Positions 54,489-64,000 of a stretch of 64,000 nucleotides of DNA are shown in pieces. Location of the stretch: contig FN649733.1 of assembly GCA_000310025.1 (NCBI GenBank), forward strand, positions 1,704,979-1,768,978, read 5' to 3'. Every line of letters begins with the position of its first letter. The first letter of the stretch is position 1. Position numbers and translations under genes: made by a program. The notes beneath the pieces are model-generated. The model saw only the letters and a list, made by a program, of their open reading frames with translations, was not told where the DNA came from and did not search any database. This DNA is from Ectocarpus siliculosus. Lineage: Eukaryota; Sar; Phaeophyceae; Ectocarpales; Ectocarpaceae.

Positions 54489-55179
54489 CATATTCCACTA
54501 TTTTCTTCTCAAACACACACACATTCTTTCTCTCACATTTTGTCAATCGACATCATGGATGGGTGGGCACTACACCTACCCACGCGTCTCCTACCAGTCC
54601 TCCACCAAGCCCCCTGCCTGTCCTCTCCTCGTCACTGTCTGTCGAACTCACTCGTTCATCTGTCTTCGACTGCACACACTGCTGATGTTTTTTCTCCTCT
54701 CGTTGTCATATGTCATCGCCTTCATGCATACACATGCGTTGATCTCCTCTTGGGAATGTCACGATATATATAACGATCAACAGAAACACAGTCGATTCTC
54801 TTCGTTTGGCGGCGGCGCTAAGCACCAATGACTCGCAAATATACCACAACATTTTAAAGACGACTTGGCGCGGAGGTAGTAAAGGTACAAAGCTTGGTAC
54901 TGGAGAAGTTTGCTGACTTGGATGCAGTATGAATAGTGTCCACCCTTTGTTGTGGGAGCACTTTTCATACTGAAGGCCTGTCATCCTTTGACTGGCGAGG
55001 AACTCCGCACTCTCCAACATCTTTGGATGATCTGTACCCCTTGACCAACGACTGACGAACACTTCGCATTTTGTGTTTAAGACGCCAGATTCCTAAAACA
55101 ATGCGTTTGTACGAGGGAATGCGTGTGAGAATACCCTTTCTTTTACAGAGCCAGAGTTCCTGGCGTGGTGATCCACCGT
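54489..55179. other. Unassigned DNA
   Basis: Short, mutually overlapping frames only. Pyrimidine-rich segment at 54590-54720. No gene or repeat could be supported. Confidence 0.4.
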
Positions 55180-56907
55180 TCACCAGCGGAGGTACTTCTC
55201 TCTCTTGATATGTGGTGAGGAATAGCCAAGCGCGGCCAGCATTACTCGGACGGCTGGATTCAAGCAAGTTGGAACTGAGCGACAGAGGGCCTTCGTGGGC
55301 AGGTAGGCGGCGGCGCCATCCAGCAGCGCAAGAGATAAACTAGACCTCTTGGCTTGGCGTGAAAATGTGTCCTGTGCCGGCGGCCGGCGCCGTGTAGAGG
55401 GCTGGAGCTCCAACACTTGCCTTCGCCTTGGTCGCCGGCTTGGTCGTAGAAGTACGAATTTTGCCCCAGATTCGTGACGAAATAGCGGGAGCAGTCCTTT
55501 CAGAGTTGACGGTGCAGCCGCATCGGTGCGAACCGGGCACATGAAAGTCAGTTGGATACTGCTGGAGCATAATCCGATTTTCTCTATGACGCCCACGACG
55601 TACGCGTGGAAGGGGCCTTGGTCCATCCACTATGGGAAGCAGAGCGACACGGCGCGGTTCATGAGATGATGGAGGTTCTCTGCGATCAAGACCATCCAGA
55701 AGAACGGCTCCTCAGAACGGCAGGGGCGGTCGGGCAGGACTCTCGCTGCGCGAGCGTGCTGGGAAAGGCGATTCAGAACAGTTTCCCCCGGTTCCAATGG
55801 GTTAAGGCAAATGCCATCGAGGGCATGAGCGGAGTGGCGGCCCGAAACCCCATTAGGAGCGGTTTCGGCTAGCCGAAGGCCTTCGGTCATTGAGAAGTAC
55901 TCGAATCGCACCAACGACATACCGCCGATAAGGTTGTGCACCTGGACGTCTTGGCCACGAGCAATGGCAACCGTGACGGCCATGGCGGGGGGAAACAAGT
56001 TGTGTACGATATCGACGCGCCGAGGAGTGCGGTCGTCCGTCGACAGCTTCACAACGTTCCCTGCGCCTGAGGCATATGGTACGTCCTCTTCAAGCTTGAT
56101 GAAGTCCATGCCAGTCATGCTTAAGGCTTCCGTCAGGCGGTCGCGGAAACGGGACGGATCCTGCCTGAAGTTGTGAGCTCCGTCGACGGGGTCACCGGCG
56201 GTCCTTATAACACGGACGCCCCAAAGGACTTGGTTGAGCCGCCCATCATCTGAGTCACCTTGTTGGAATTGTCCTGGCGCTGCTTGTGCTGCATCAAGTC
56301 GACGGCGAACACCCGGTTGTAGTGTATCGCTGGTGAAGACGCATACACATGGCGGTAGGGCTCTGACTCTTCCGTAAGGCTGTTGCGGCCCGTAGGGGTA
56401 GGCCGGTTGAGCTGTGTGACCAGCAGGTCCACCGTAGAGTCATCGCCCGTATCCACCTAGCTGTGGAGGTCCAGGCTCGAGCGGCTGTTGATGTTGGTAC
56501 ACCGGCTGCTGGACCGCCTGGTAGAACGGCGCCGGTTGCACTGGCCCCTGCTAGTACTGCTGGGGTCGCTGCTGCAACCGATGCTGTTGCTGATGCTGAC
56601 GAAGCCGGTGGTGCTGGGGCGGCTATTGCTGGTGCTGTCGATGAGGATGCTGCTACCCGGCTGGGTGATGCTGAAGTTGATGCTGTTCGGCTCGGCCCGT
56701 TACGGGAAGCACCACCGGTGGCAACGGCGGCGGAAGCGGCGGCGGAAGCCCCTCCACCCCCTCCATGCGGCGGCAGGAGAGGAAGCGGAGGCAGGTGATG
56801 TGCTCCGCCGTGCGGGGGGGAGACCGCCGTACCCCCCTCCCTTGTCTGAGTAGGTTCGACTGCCCCAGGCTGGGGAAGTTTTGTCCGACTTGAAGTTGCC
56901 AATTCAT
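55180..56907 (-). pseudogene. Broken Gln/Pro-rich protein gene with five in-frame stops
   Basis: One minus-strand frame from an ATG at 56907 to a TGA at 55180 keeps coherent coding character. It is interrupted by TAG at 56655, 56625 and 56553, TGA at 56442 and TAG at 55632 (first bases). The N-terminal third is Gln/His/Pro-rich (HRLRQHQQQHRLQQRPQQY, PAYPYGPQQPYGR). The middle is globular: LNQVLWGVRVIRTAGDPVDG, RRVDIVHNLFPPAMAVTVAI and MSLVRFEYFSMTEG. Near 55450 the coherent reading moves to another frame (FVTNLGQNSYFYDQAGDQG), implying an indel. Three of the four TAGs fall inside Gln-rich or Gln-compatible context, consistent with CAG to TAG decay. Family unknown; a viral or retroelement origin cannot be excluded. 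Confidence 0.6.
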
Positions 56908-57339
56908 GACATCGAAGAATATTCGGTCTCCGGGTCCATCACGGCGATTGTGATGCCGATGCGTGATCTATTGTCGGGTTCCCCTATTAGTCGAGGCGAA
57001 ACACACCGCTGATGCCTACGTTCTCCGTAAGCGTACCTGTAAAAGAGGAGCTATCATCTCTGTATTTATCGGGCCATTCACGACCCACGCATGTACAGAC
57101 AAAACGAGATACATATTTATGAACATCGATACGTAGGACCGCGAAGGCAATAGACGATGTCCAAACAGCGTCACATAGTTCCTCGCAAGCTCGATAATCG
57201 ATGAATCAGGTGCAGCACTCAGTGTGGTTCGCACTTGGTGGGCAAAGACAACGGAAGATGGTGGAACTTCAGCGAAGAAATCTGAAATAGTTTCCATGAA
57301 AGCTGAGCTAACGCAGAATCTTACACCGGAGGTGAGCTG
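56908..57339. other. Unassigned DNA
   Basis: A minus frame at 57297-57016 (ETISDFFAEVPPSSVVFAHQ) is open for 93 codons but has no partner exon or family resemblance. No other structure seen. Confidence 0.35.
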
Positions 57340-57715
57340 AGGCTGGATACTTCCATTGAAGCTGGGGAAAGCTGTGGCTTCCTGGAAGCTGGAAGGGGGC
57401 AGAATCTTTCCTCCGTGGAAGCTGAAAGGGCTTCTGTGAAAGTTTGTTGCGATTACACTTCCATAGGAAGAAGGTGGAATATTTTCATGGAGGCAGTCTC
57501 GAATTGCCTCGCAAGGAAGCCCTTCGTGGTCCCGTCAATGGAAGGTTGACCGAGGCAGAATGCTTCCGTCCGCGGAAGCTATCTGAACCCATATGGAAGC
57601 TTTCGATCACTTCCATGGAAGCTATTTGCTGCTTCCGTGGAAGGAAATCGTTCGGGGAAACTTCCATAGAAGCTGGACCGAGGCCGAATACTTCCGTACC
57701 ACGGATGGAAGCCGT
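57340..57715. repeat. Array of GGAAGC/GCTTCC quasi-palindromes
   Basis: At least ten short inverted motifs of the form cttcc-N(0-6)-ggaag occur, for example gcttcctggaagc, cttccatggaagc, gcttccgtggaagg, cttccgtccgcggaagc and cttccatagaagc. They are spaced 20-60 bp apart. Both strands read similarly because of the symmetry. Confidence 0.75.
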
Positions 57716-58754
57716 TCAAAAGCAACGCCAGGTTCCTCGCCGTCCCCTGTCTGTGTCCCCGGGGCTCCGTCATGTTGTCTGTTGCTCCAACCGTATTTAT
57801 TTGTTTTTCTCAAGGCTCACCCTGCTAGGTCAAGATTCTCGGGAGGTGCCCCCGCCGACTGTTGTACATCCCCTCTCCCGCTTTTAGCCCTAGGAGACAC
57901 AAACCCCTTCGTCTTTTTGGAGAAGTCATACCAGGGTAAACAAAGCCGTCGACAAAACTGTGCGCGCTCCATCAATCAGTTTAAGCCAGGTAGAGCGAGA
58001 TCGAGTTGGTTGAGAGTTTACTATATGCGCACAACTGTACCGTTCGGCCGTCCTCACTGGTTCTAGAAATACGATGAAGGAGACCTCGCTACAGTATTGT
58101 TGCGGAAATTGCACGGAGCAGGCTGATATGATCGGGGATGCGGACAGACCACTTCTTCCCCTGACCCCAAGCTTCCGCGGCGACAAACCTCTTAGTCGTG
58201 TTGATGTATTTTTTTGGCATTCATCAAATATTATGAAGCACCACATTTGCCCGTGCTGTGTCGGTAGCGAAAAGACCAATGATGACGTAGGACACCCTTC
58301 GCTACTTTTCAGATTGGCCCAAACAAAGAAGGCTCCAAAATGTCTCAACAGACCATCTGAGTGGCACTCGTGCTACGACATATTTCACTATTAGACCGTT
58401 CCGTTACGATTTTCAACTGAAGATCTCCACGGCAAATACGAGTGGGAATACGAAACGTCACACTACCGTAGCCCACAACACGAACACGACAAAACGAACG
58501 ACGACGACCCACGTCCTCACCATTCCCCGTTAGCGTACCATCTCGTCGGACAGACCGTTGATTGTCCGCTCTCGTGTGGTGAATCGAGCATCATATGCGG
58601 TAACTAGACACAATCAGCAACATGACACATGCCCGATGACATGCTTGAAAATAGAAACGTGTCTTCACCCCCGCCCTCCACGCACACCCTGTGATGTGAT
58701 TTTTCGCTCAGCGAAAACAAAGACGAGAAACAGATAAGCTTCCTGCCCTATTAG
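57716..58754. other. Unassigned DNA
   Basis: Overlapping frames on both strands at 57926-58394, with a Cys-containing plus frame (HHICPCCVGSEK) that is probably chance. No splice-consistent gene. Confidence 0.35.
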
Positions 58755-58853
58755 CTATTGGGTGGCATAGAGGGCAACACGGTCTACATCGTGCGCTACA
58801 ACTCATCTTACGGCAATCACCTGTTGTGGAATGCGTACCCCTCTTGCGTCCAG
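58755..58853 (+). other. Isolated exon-like segment
   Basis: Acceptor ctattag and donor gtctga bound 99 nt, an exact 33-codon open segment that includes GNTVYIVRYNSSYGNHLLWN. Composition is typical of an extracellular domain. No neighbouring exon could be matched, so it may be a relic. Confidence 0.3.
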
Positions 58854-60271
58854 GTCTGAAAGATAAATGATGGGAAATGTCCTAAAAATCTGGGGTCTCT
58901 TGCCTTGGGTATGTGCCTACCCTTGGCAACACGTCCTGCCGACCGAAAATGCACACACCTCCCTCTCTATCGTCGGTGTATAGGCATTAAGGAACGCCTT
59001 GAAGGCTCGGTGCCACGAATCTGATCTATGCAGCACAATGGCTACCCGAGACATTCCCCGCCATCGTTGCTCCGCTTGGTCCCAAGTACTCCATACCGGC
59101 TTCGTGCGCGTCGTGTGGCGAAACGAAGAAGCAACGAACAAGAAGGATCGCCAATTCAACATGGTTGGGCCTCATGACGTTCCTCGATTACAGCGGTGGG
59201 ATTGTCGAAGCACGCAAGGACACGACATCGCCGATGGGCTGATGAAAGTAATCCCCAAACGATAGCTGCTTGAGGGAAACCGGCCAAATGACTCCCACGA
59301 TTGACTGGTTGAACTTAGACCCAAACGATAGCTGCTGCAGGGAGTCAGGTCACGACGCCTCTTTCATGGCCGTATCCAAGTCAAATGTCAGCCGTTTGAG
59401 CGTTTGGGGCCAAGCAACCGATCCTAGTCTTGCTGCAGGTGAAGGTCCCGCTAGCTGCCGACATGCTCACCCTGGTCGTGGCTCAATTGCTGAAGTCTGC
59501 CGCAGAGCCTCCATCGGAAGGGACTACGTCCAGCCGAAAGGCTGCACAGCCGGCACGCGACTCGAGATGCAAACGCCTCAACTGCGCTTGTAGGGTGCGG
59601 TGTGTGATTTATGACGAGGCCACATGCAAATAGGCGTTTCTTGATCGACTCGCACGTCCAAGATCGGAACGCGTCGGCACGCCCCACAAAACGCCAGCGA
59701 CACAAGCTGTAGCTCCAGTGTGGAGGCGTACCAACGCCTTTCTCGCCCATCGCAAGCATGGCTCAATGCCACGATGAAGGCATTCAGGCACTCGCTCCTT
59801 CCTGAAAAGTGGACGGCAGATATACAAGTAGGAACCCAAACAAAACGTGCGTGTTGTGGGCCTTGCGATAATTTATTGCCGCTCGACTAGGTCGATTCAC
59901 TTCGGAGGTAGGGAACAAAAAAGGAGAGAACGGGGGTGCTTGATACATTTGCCAACGGCACCCCTTGACCATGAAACAATGCCGTGACCTGTGAACACTT
60001 GGTCGTCGGTGTGTTCGTGTTCGACACCACTCCTACGTACTCTAGCGGCGTTCGTACGCTAGCTGGGGGGGGGAAACCTAGGCCGCTGCAACCCTCAAAG
60101 CAATTCAGTAATGTGGGCTCTTCGGTAAAACCGGTGATGAATTGAAGCTTCTGCACTCAACTGCTGTGCCTACTTCCTCGATTGAAATCGAACTCTTGAA
60201 GTACAGGCTCTTCGTCACTATTCCAAATGACGCTGGAATAGCAGGTCAACCTCCGAAACTTGGCAATCAAC
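58854..60271. other. Unassigned DNA
   Basis: Contains a short direct repeat (aaacgatagctgct at 59257 and 59321). Plus frame 59430-59633 (AADMLTLVVAQLLKSAAEPP) and minus frame 59759-59451 overlap; neither can be preferred. Confidence 0.35.
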
Positions 60272-60366
60272 CTATCTCTCTCCGTCCGTGTCAAGGATGG
60301 CCTGCGCCTCAAACACCGAAGCGTTGTTGATCCAGACATCCTGACCGGTGTCCATAGCACGGACGG
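60272..60366 (-). pseudogene. Possible short-chain dehydrogenase exon fragment
   Basis: The minus strand reads DVWINNASVFEAQAIL followed by DTDGER and TAG at 60274. In classical short-chain dehydrogenases the segment (D/V)-W-(I/V)-NNAG(V/I) lies after strand beta-4 and is followed by L-x-T-x-x-x-W. Here NNAG has become NNAS and a stop replaces the expected Trp region. No Rossmann GxxxGxG or YxxxK segment was found nearby. Confidence 0.3.
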
Positions 60367-60719
60367 CCCTTAGCTCTCTGCAGTTATCTCCTCTCGATGA
60401 GGGATTGGAGTTTCATTTCTCCGGCTAGAGCCAAGTGTGGAAGCAGCAGAAAATCTGCTATTGGTTGAGAAGTCACCTTTCCCTCGTTTACTTTGAGACC
60501 GGTATGGGCAAGCTTGAGAGGGTCAAAGGGTGCCTTCGGAGCTGATCCTGTAGTCCCTTCAAACTGGCAACTCTGGAAACTCTGGCAAACTGGGGCAACT
60601 GGACGAGTAACCCGACAAGCGGACCGGTTCGCGAACCCGAGGACCGGTTCAGAACTCGTTCATTCTGACATTCGGACTCGGTGCCGGCGTCGCCTCTCGC
60701 CCCCTCGCTGACTCGCCTG

Positions 60720-60721
<2 letters not shown>

Positions 60722-60782
<61 letters not shown>
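60722..60782. repeat. (CT)n microsatellite
   Basis: About 30 uninterrupted CT units. Confidence 0.97.
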
Positions 60783-60786
<4 letters not shown>

Positions 60787-62145
60787 CAATAAGCGACCAT
60801 CCTGTTGAAAGTGTTGTTGTATTAGTCTGGAGTCAGGCCTTGATGCTGCGGGTGTAGCGAATAGCCGAGTACCGGCGGGGGGACGTGGGTCAACCAAAAC
60901 GCATTTCTTGTACAATGTTTGATGGAGTGGTGCAAACCATCCATTCGTATTTGTTGTAGTGTGCTGTGGTCGGAGTGTGGCCTGGCAGGTACAGACACAT
61001 CGGCTACAACGAAATATAGGTTGTGCCTCGCGGCCATGGCATTGGGCTTTTGGGAACTCTGGGTGCACAACCGGTGATGAACACATTTCATTGCAGTGAG
61101 AGCGAAAGGCAGACGGCACACGCAGGAAAGGCATCGACATGTAGACTACAATACAAAAGTGTGTTCTTGCCTCACGGCAACACCGTCGAACGTCACGTAA
61201 CACATGTATGTGTTGACACCGTCAGCGAATTCTGCAAACGAGAGAAATGTCCCTCCTGTGGCTATCGGGAAAAAAGAACACATGCTGCCCATCGCAAACA
61301 TGAAATGGGAAAAATGGGCGATTTGTTTTTGGCGCCGCCTGCCAGTGAGTTCCGCCTTTCTCTCCCAAAACACTTGCATATCTCGACGACCACGACGTCG
61401 ATTCATAAGAGGGTTGCTGCAATTGATGTGGAGTGAGCAGGAGATGACCTAGATTTGTCTGTGCTGTGAATGACTGCCCCGCCTTGTCCCCTCTCGGTGC
61501 TGTTTGGCAACGCCAGCACTTCTACAGCATGTCAACATTGATCATGTGCCATGTGTTTGTAGGCATATCAACACTAGCAAGCACGCCACGTATCAAAGGC
61601 AAAGGAGACCAGCGGCAGCCAAGTGCAGCAGCACCAGCGGTGATTTGAGCAACCAATATGTAGAGAGAGGTGGTGCTACCTTGAGATCCGTGCCTATGAT
61701 CATGTGTGCAGTGAAAGGTCGAGCCTATCTGTTAGATATACTCGCAGCAGTATCTGGTCGTGAGGATCCCAGGGGGATACGTGTTGGGAATTTCGTGTGT
61801 TGTGGGGTACCACCGATGCAGTCACGGGGACCCTTTTGGCGTGGCCGATGTGATGAGGCTCGCGTGCGTGCAGCCCACTTCCTCTCTCTCCACCGCTACC
61901 GCCGTTGATCTCTCCAATCAAGTTTCCTTCTCGAACGCTTACTCCAACGCCACCTCAATCTCTCTCTCTCGGCCTAACACGGCCGACTACCCAGTGCCCC
62001 AAGTAACGCCCAGCACGGGCTTGCTGCACCCCAGCGTAGTTTACCTTTCACACTAGTGCGATATCACGTTATCTTCGCGCGGGCGTAGCCTTCCGGGGGT
62101 TGTGCAATCACGCGCAATCGGTAGACTCCCACAACATCAAACATC
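60783..62145. other. DNA upstream of the Copia gag, probable LTR/leader not delimited
   Basis: No coding sequence supported. If the downstream gag belongs to a full element, its 5' LTR should end between about 61400 and 62100. The partner LTR is outside the window, so the boundary cannot be seen. Confidence 0.35.
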
Positions 62146-64000
62146 ATGGAGGACATCGACCTCTCCGCCCTCAGCGGGGAAGAGCTACAACAAAAAGTGG
62201 AGGAGATCGTCCAGCAACCAGTGCAAGCCGAACTCGAAGCCAACAGGATCAACGAGGGTGAAGTCACCATTGCCCAACCACCAGCCGGCAACCCAGCCAC
62301 TCCAGCCGTCAACCCAGTCCCACCTACGGGTAACCAACCATCACCCTCCAGCCAGGGTACACCAGCCACATTCAACGACCCAGCAGCGTCGCACACATCG
62401 TGGCGCAAGCGGCTAAGGCGACAGCTGAGGCCATCGCTCAACAACAGGGCTTGCCCGCTTAGGCACGTTACGTGTCAATCCTGGCTCAGAAATAGAACCT
62501 TGGCTTGGTAGCGTGAAGAAGGAGCAGGACTTGTATATTATGTTTGATATTTTTCGTGGTAAGATGATTTCATTTTTTCAGGAGGAGGGTGTGCATGATG
62601 CGTTGGAACTGGAGGTCGAGGTCAAGGTTGGAAAGAGGGGAGTGAATGTAGCAGAGCGCTTCGGAGACTTTTTGGCAATAACGTGGTAGACAAGTCTTTC
62701 AAACTATGGAATATTCTCATCAGCAAGGTCTTGTACCCCCCGATTCAGAGTTTGATTCTGGCGTGTGAGAGCCCACAAAAAGGCTGGAAAACAGTGACCG
62801 AGTTCTATCAAGAGAAGAAGCAGTCAGAAAAGTCTAGGTTGGAGCAGGACTGGAAGGAGTTGGAGATGAAAGAGTCGGAGAGTCCACAGGACTATATTGC
62901 CCGGGCAGAAGCCCTTCGCCTGCGTCTAGCATCTGTAGGCACGATTAAGGATGAAACAGATGCCAACAAAGACATTGCTCGTGGCCTTCCCTCTTCGTTG
63001 TATGTCGTGCAAAAAGGAATACTTCTTGCCCATGATGTCCTGACGTTGCGTACCCTTGAGACTGTGGTGAAGGACGCCCACGTGGAGATGGAGCGCGAGA
63101 GGAGCAAGGGGGAGAGGTGCGAGGTGGAGCTCGCTCTCGCCGCGTCCGGCATGGGCCGGCGCGGCGGGGGCAGTGGGGGGGCATCCGGGGGTCAAGACGG
63201 CGGCCACGGAGCAGCTGACGGTCCAGATCGTGACGGAGAGAAGAAAAAGGGTGACGTTCAACGACGACCCCGACGGATTTTGCCGCTACCACCAGTCCGA
63301 ACTTCACACCAACGAGCAGTGTCGTTTCCAGCAGCAACTGCGGCGCGCGCGTTCGAGAGAGGGCACCGAGGAACGCCGCTCGGGCGGCGGCAGCCGCGGT
63401 AGCGGCGGTAGCCAGCGAGGGGGTACACCGCCGCCGGGGCCCGACCGCGGTGGCGAGCGATGGATGAGGATAGAGCAGCAGCACCACACCGGTCATGGTG
63501 GCGGTGGCTGGAGCCAAGCCTCACCCCCCCCGCGACCTCTTCGTGGACGTGGGCCTGGTGGTCGTCTGGGGCGTCACACGGGGGGTCGTGGGCCCGCGGG
63601 ACGCCACAGCAGCGACGGTCGTGCCGAGAGAGAGCGGGCAGGGAGAGGCCCGGGGCACGCGCGTCCTGGCCACGAAAGAGAGCAGGCGTACGTTGTGCAC
63701 TACGCCCACGATGATGGTGGCTACTACGAAGAATACGGCGACTACTACGACGGCTACTCCTACGACGACGGCTACCACGACGCCGGGTACGCCCACTACG
63801 CCGGCGGCGGGGACAGCTTCAGCTACTCCTCCGGGTACGAAGACAGCCGTTCATCTGACGGCGGGATCCACTACGTCTACTACCCTCCCGCCGGCCAAGA
63901 TTCGTCATCCGAGCAGCCACGTCAGCCCCCCCCCGCGAGCAGCAGCAGCACCGCTTCCTCCTCGTCCTCTACCCCTTCTCCTGGCGCGCCTCCATCTTCG
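62146..64000 (+). pseudogene. Ty1/Copia-type gag, frameshifted, truncated by window edge
   Basis: Coding character runs through several frames: 62146-62400 (MEDIDLSALSGEELQQKVEE), a shifted piece to 62453 (AQAAKATAEAIAQQQGLPA then TAG), 62515-62692 (MFDIFRGKMISFFQEEGVHD), then about 62640-63175 (FKLWNILISKV, SRLEQDWKELEMKESESPQD, RAEALRLRLASVG). The last is the UBN2-like Copia gag core. After a seven-G run at 63175-63181 the coherent frame shifts again. It then includes a zinc-knuckle-like C-x2-H-x4-H-x4-C at 63281-63322 and a Gly/Arg then Tyr/Asp-rich tail open to the window end. At least three indels or sequencing errors separate the pieces. No protease or pol is reached. Confidence 0.7.

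Noticed and set aside
55180-56907. Reassigned TAG codon (TAG read as glutamine)
   Set aside because: The RGS gene in the same window ends with TAG in a sensible place and the frame also contains a TGA and an indel, so decay is simpler.

Overview
The window looks like nuclear DNA of a multicellular photosynthetic stramenopile, most likely a brown alga of the Ectocarpus type. I infer this from intron-rich genes with GT-AG introns in mixed phases, GC-rich exons set in low-complexity introns, a seven-transmembrane RGS receptor, a secreted beta-helix protein carrying cysteine-rich modules, and a heavy load of LTR elements, SINEs and foldback repeats. There are no bacterial operons, rRNA genes, tRNA genes or CRISPR arrays. 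Species identity is inference.

Layout. 78-8805 (+): the 3' part of a 7TM-RGS gene, eight visible exons that all join in phase. 8806-16500: repeats and unassigned DNA. 16528-19178 (-): a hypothetical multi-exon gene with 35-residue serine-rich repeats. 21227-26257: an intact, apparently young LTR retrotransposon on the minus strand. It has identical LTRs and one 1286-codon gag-like frame, but no protease, integrase or reverse transcriptase. 26769-27212: a Copia RNase H tail abutting a tRNA-derived SINE. 27540-31040: repeats, including a foldback element. 32409-46632 (+): a complete 16-exon gene, 702 residues, encoding a signal peptide, a right-handed beta-helix, a PTTEA mucin-like stalk and two cysteine-rich modules, followed by a decayed third module. 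47105-48000: a threefold tandem repeat. 49499-52501: fragments of unidentified genes. 54171-54488: a third SINE copy. 55180-56907 (-): a long reading frame broken by five in-frame stops, four of them TAG. 57340-57715: an array of GGAAGC/GCTTCC palindromes. 62146-64000 (+): a frameshifted Copia gag running off the right edge.

The two well-resolved genes have no obvious functional link. One is a membrane receptor regulating G-protein signalling; the other is probably a secreted or cell-wall protein. The most novel objects are the gag-only LTR element, the modular beta-helix/mucin/Cys-domain gene, the SINE family and the stop-riddled Gln/Pro-rich frame. Exon boundaries were chosen by eye from splice sites, phase and protein plausibility, and none has transcript support. 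A run of N occupies 33261-33443.
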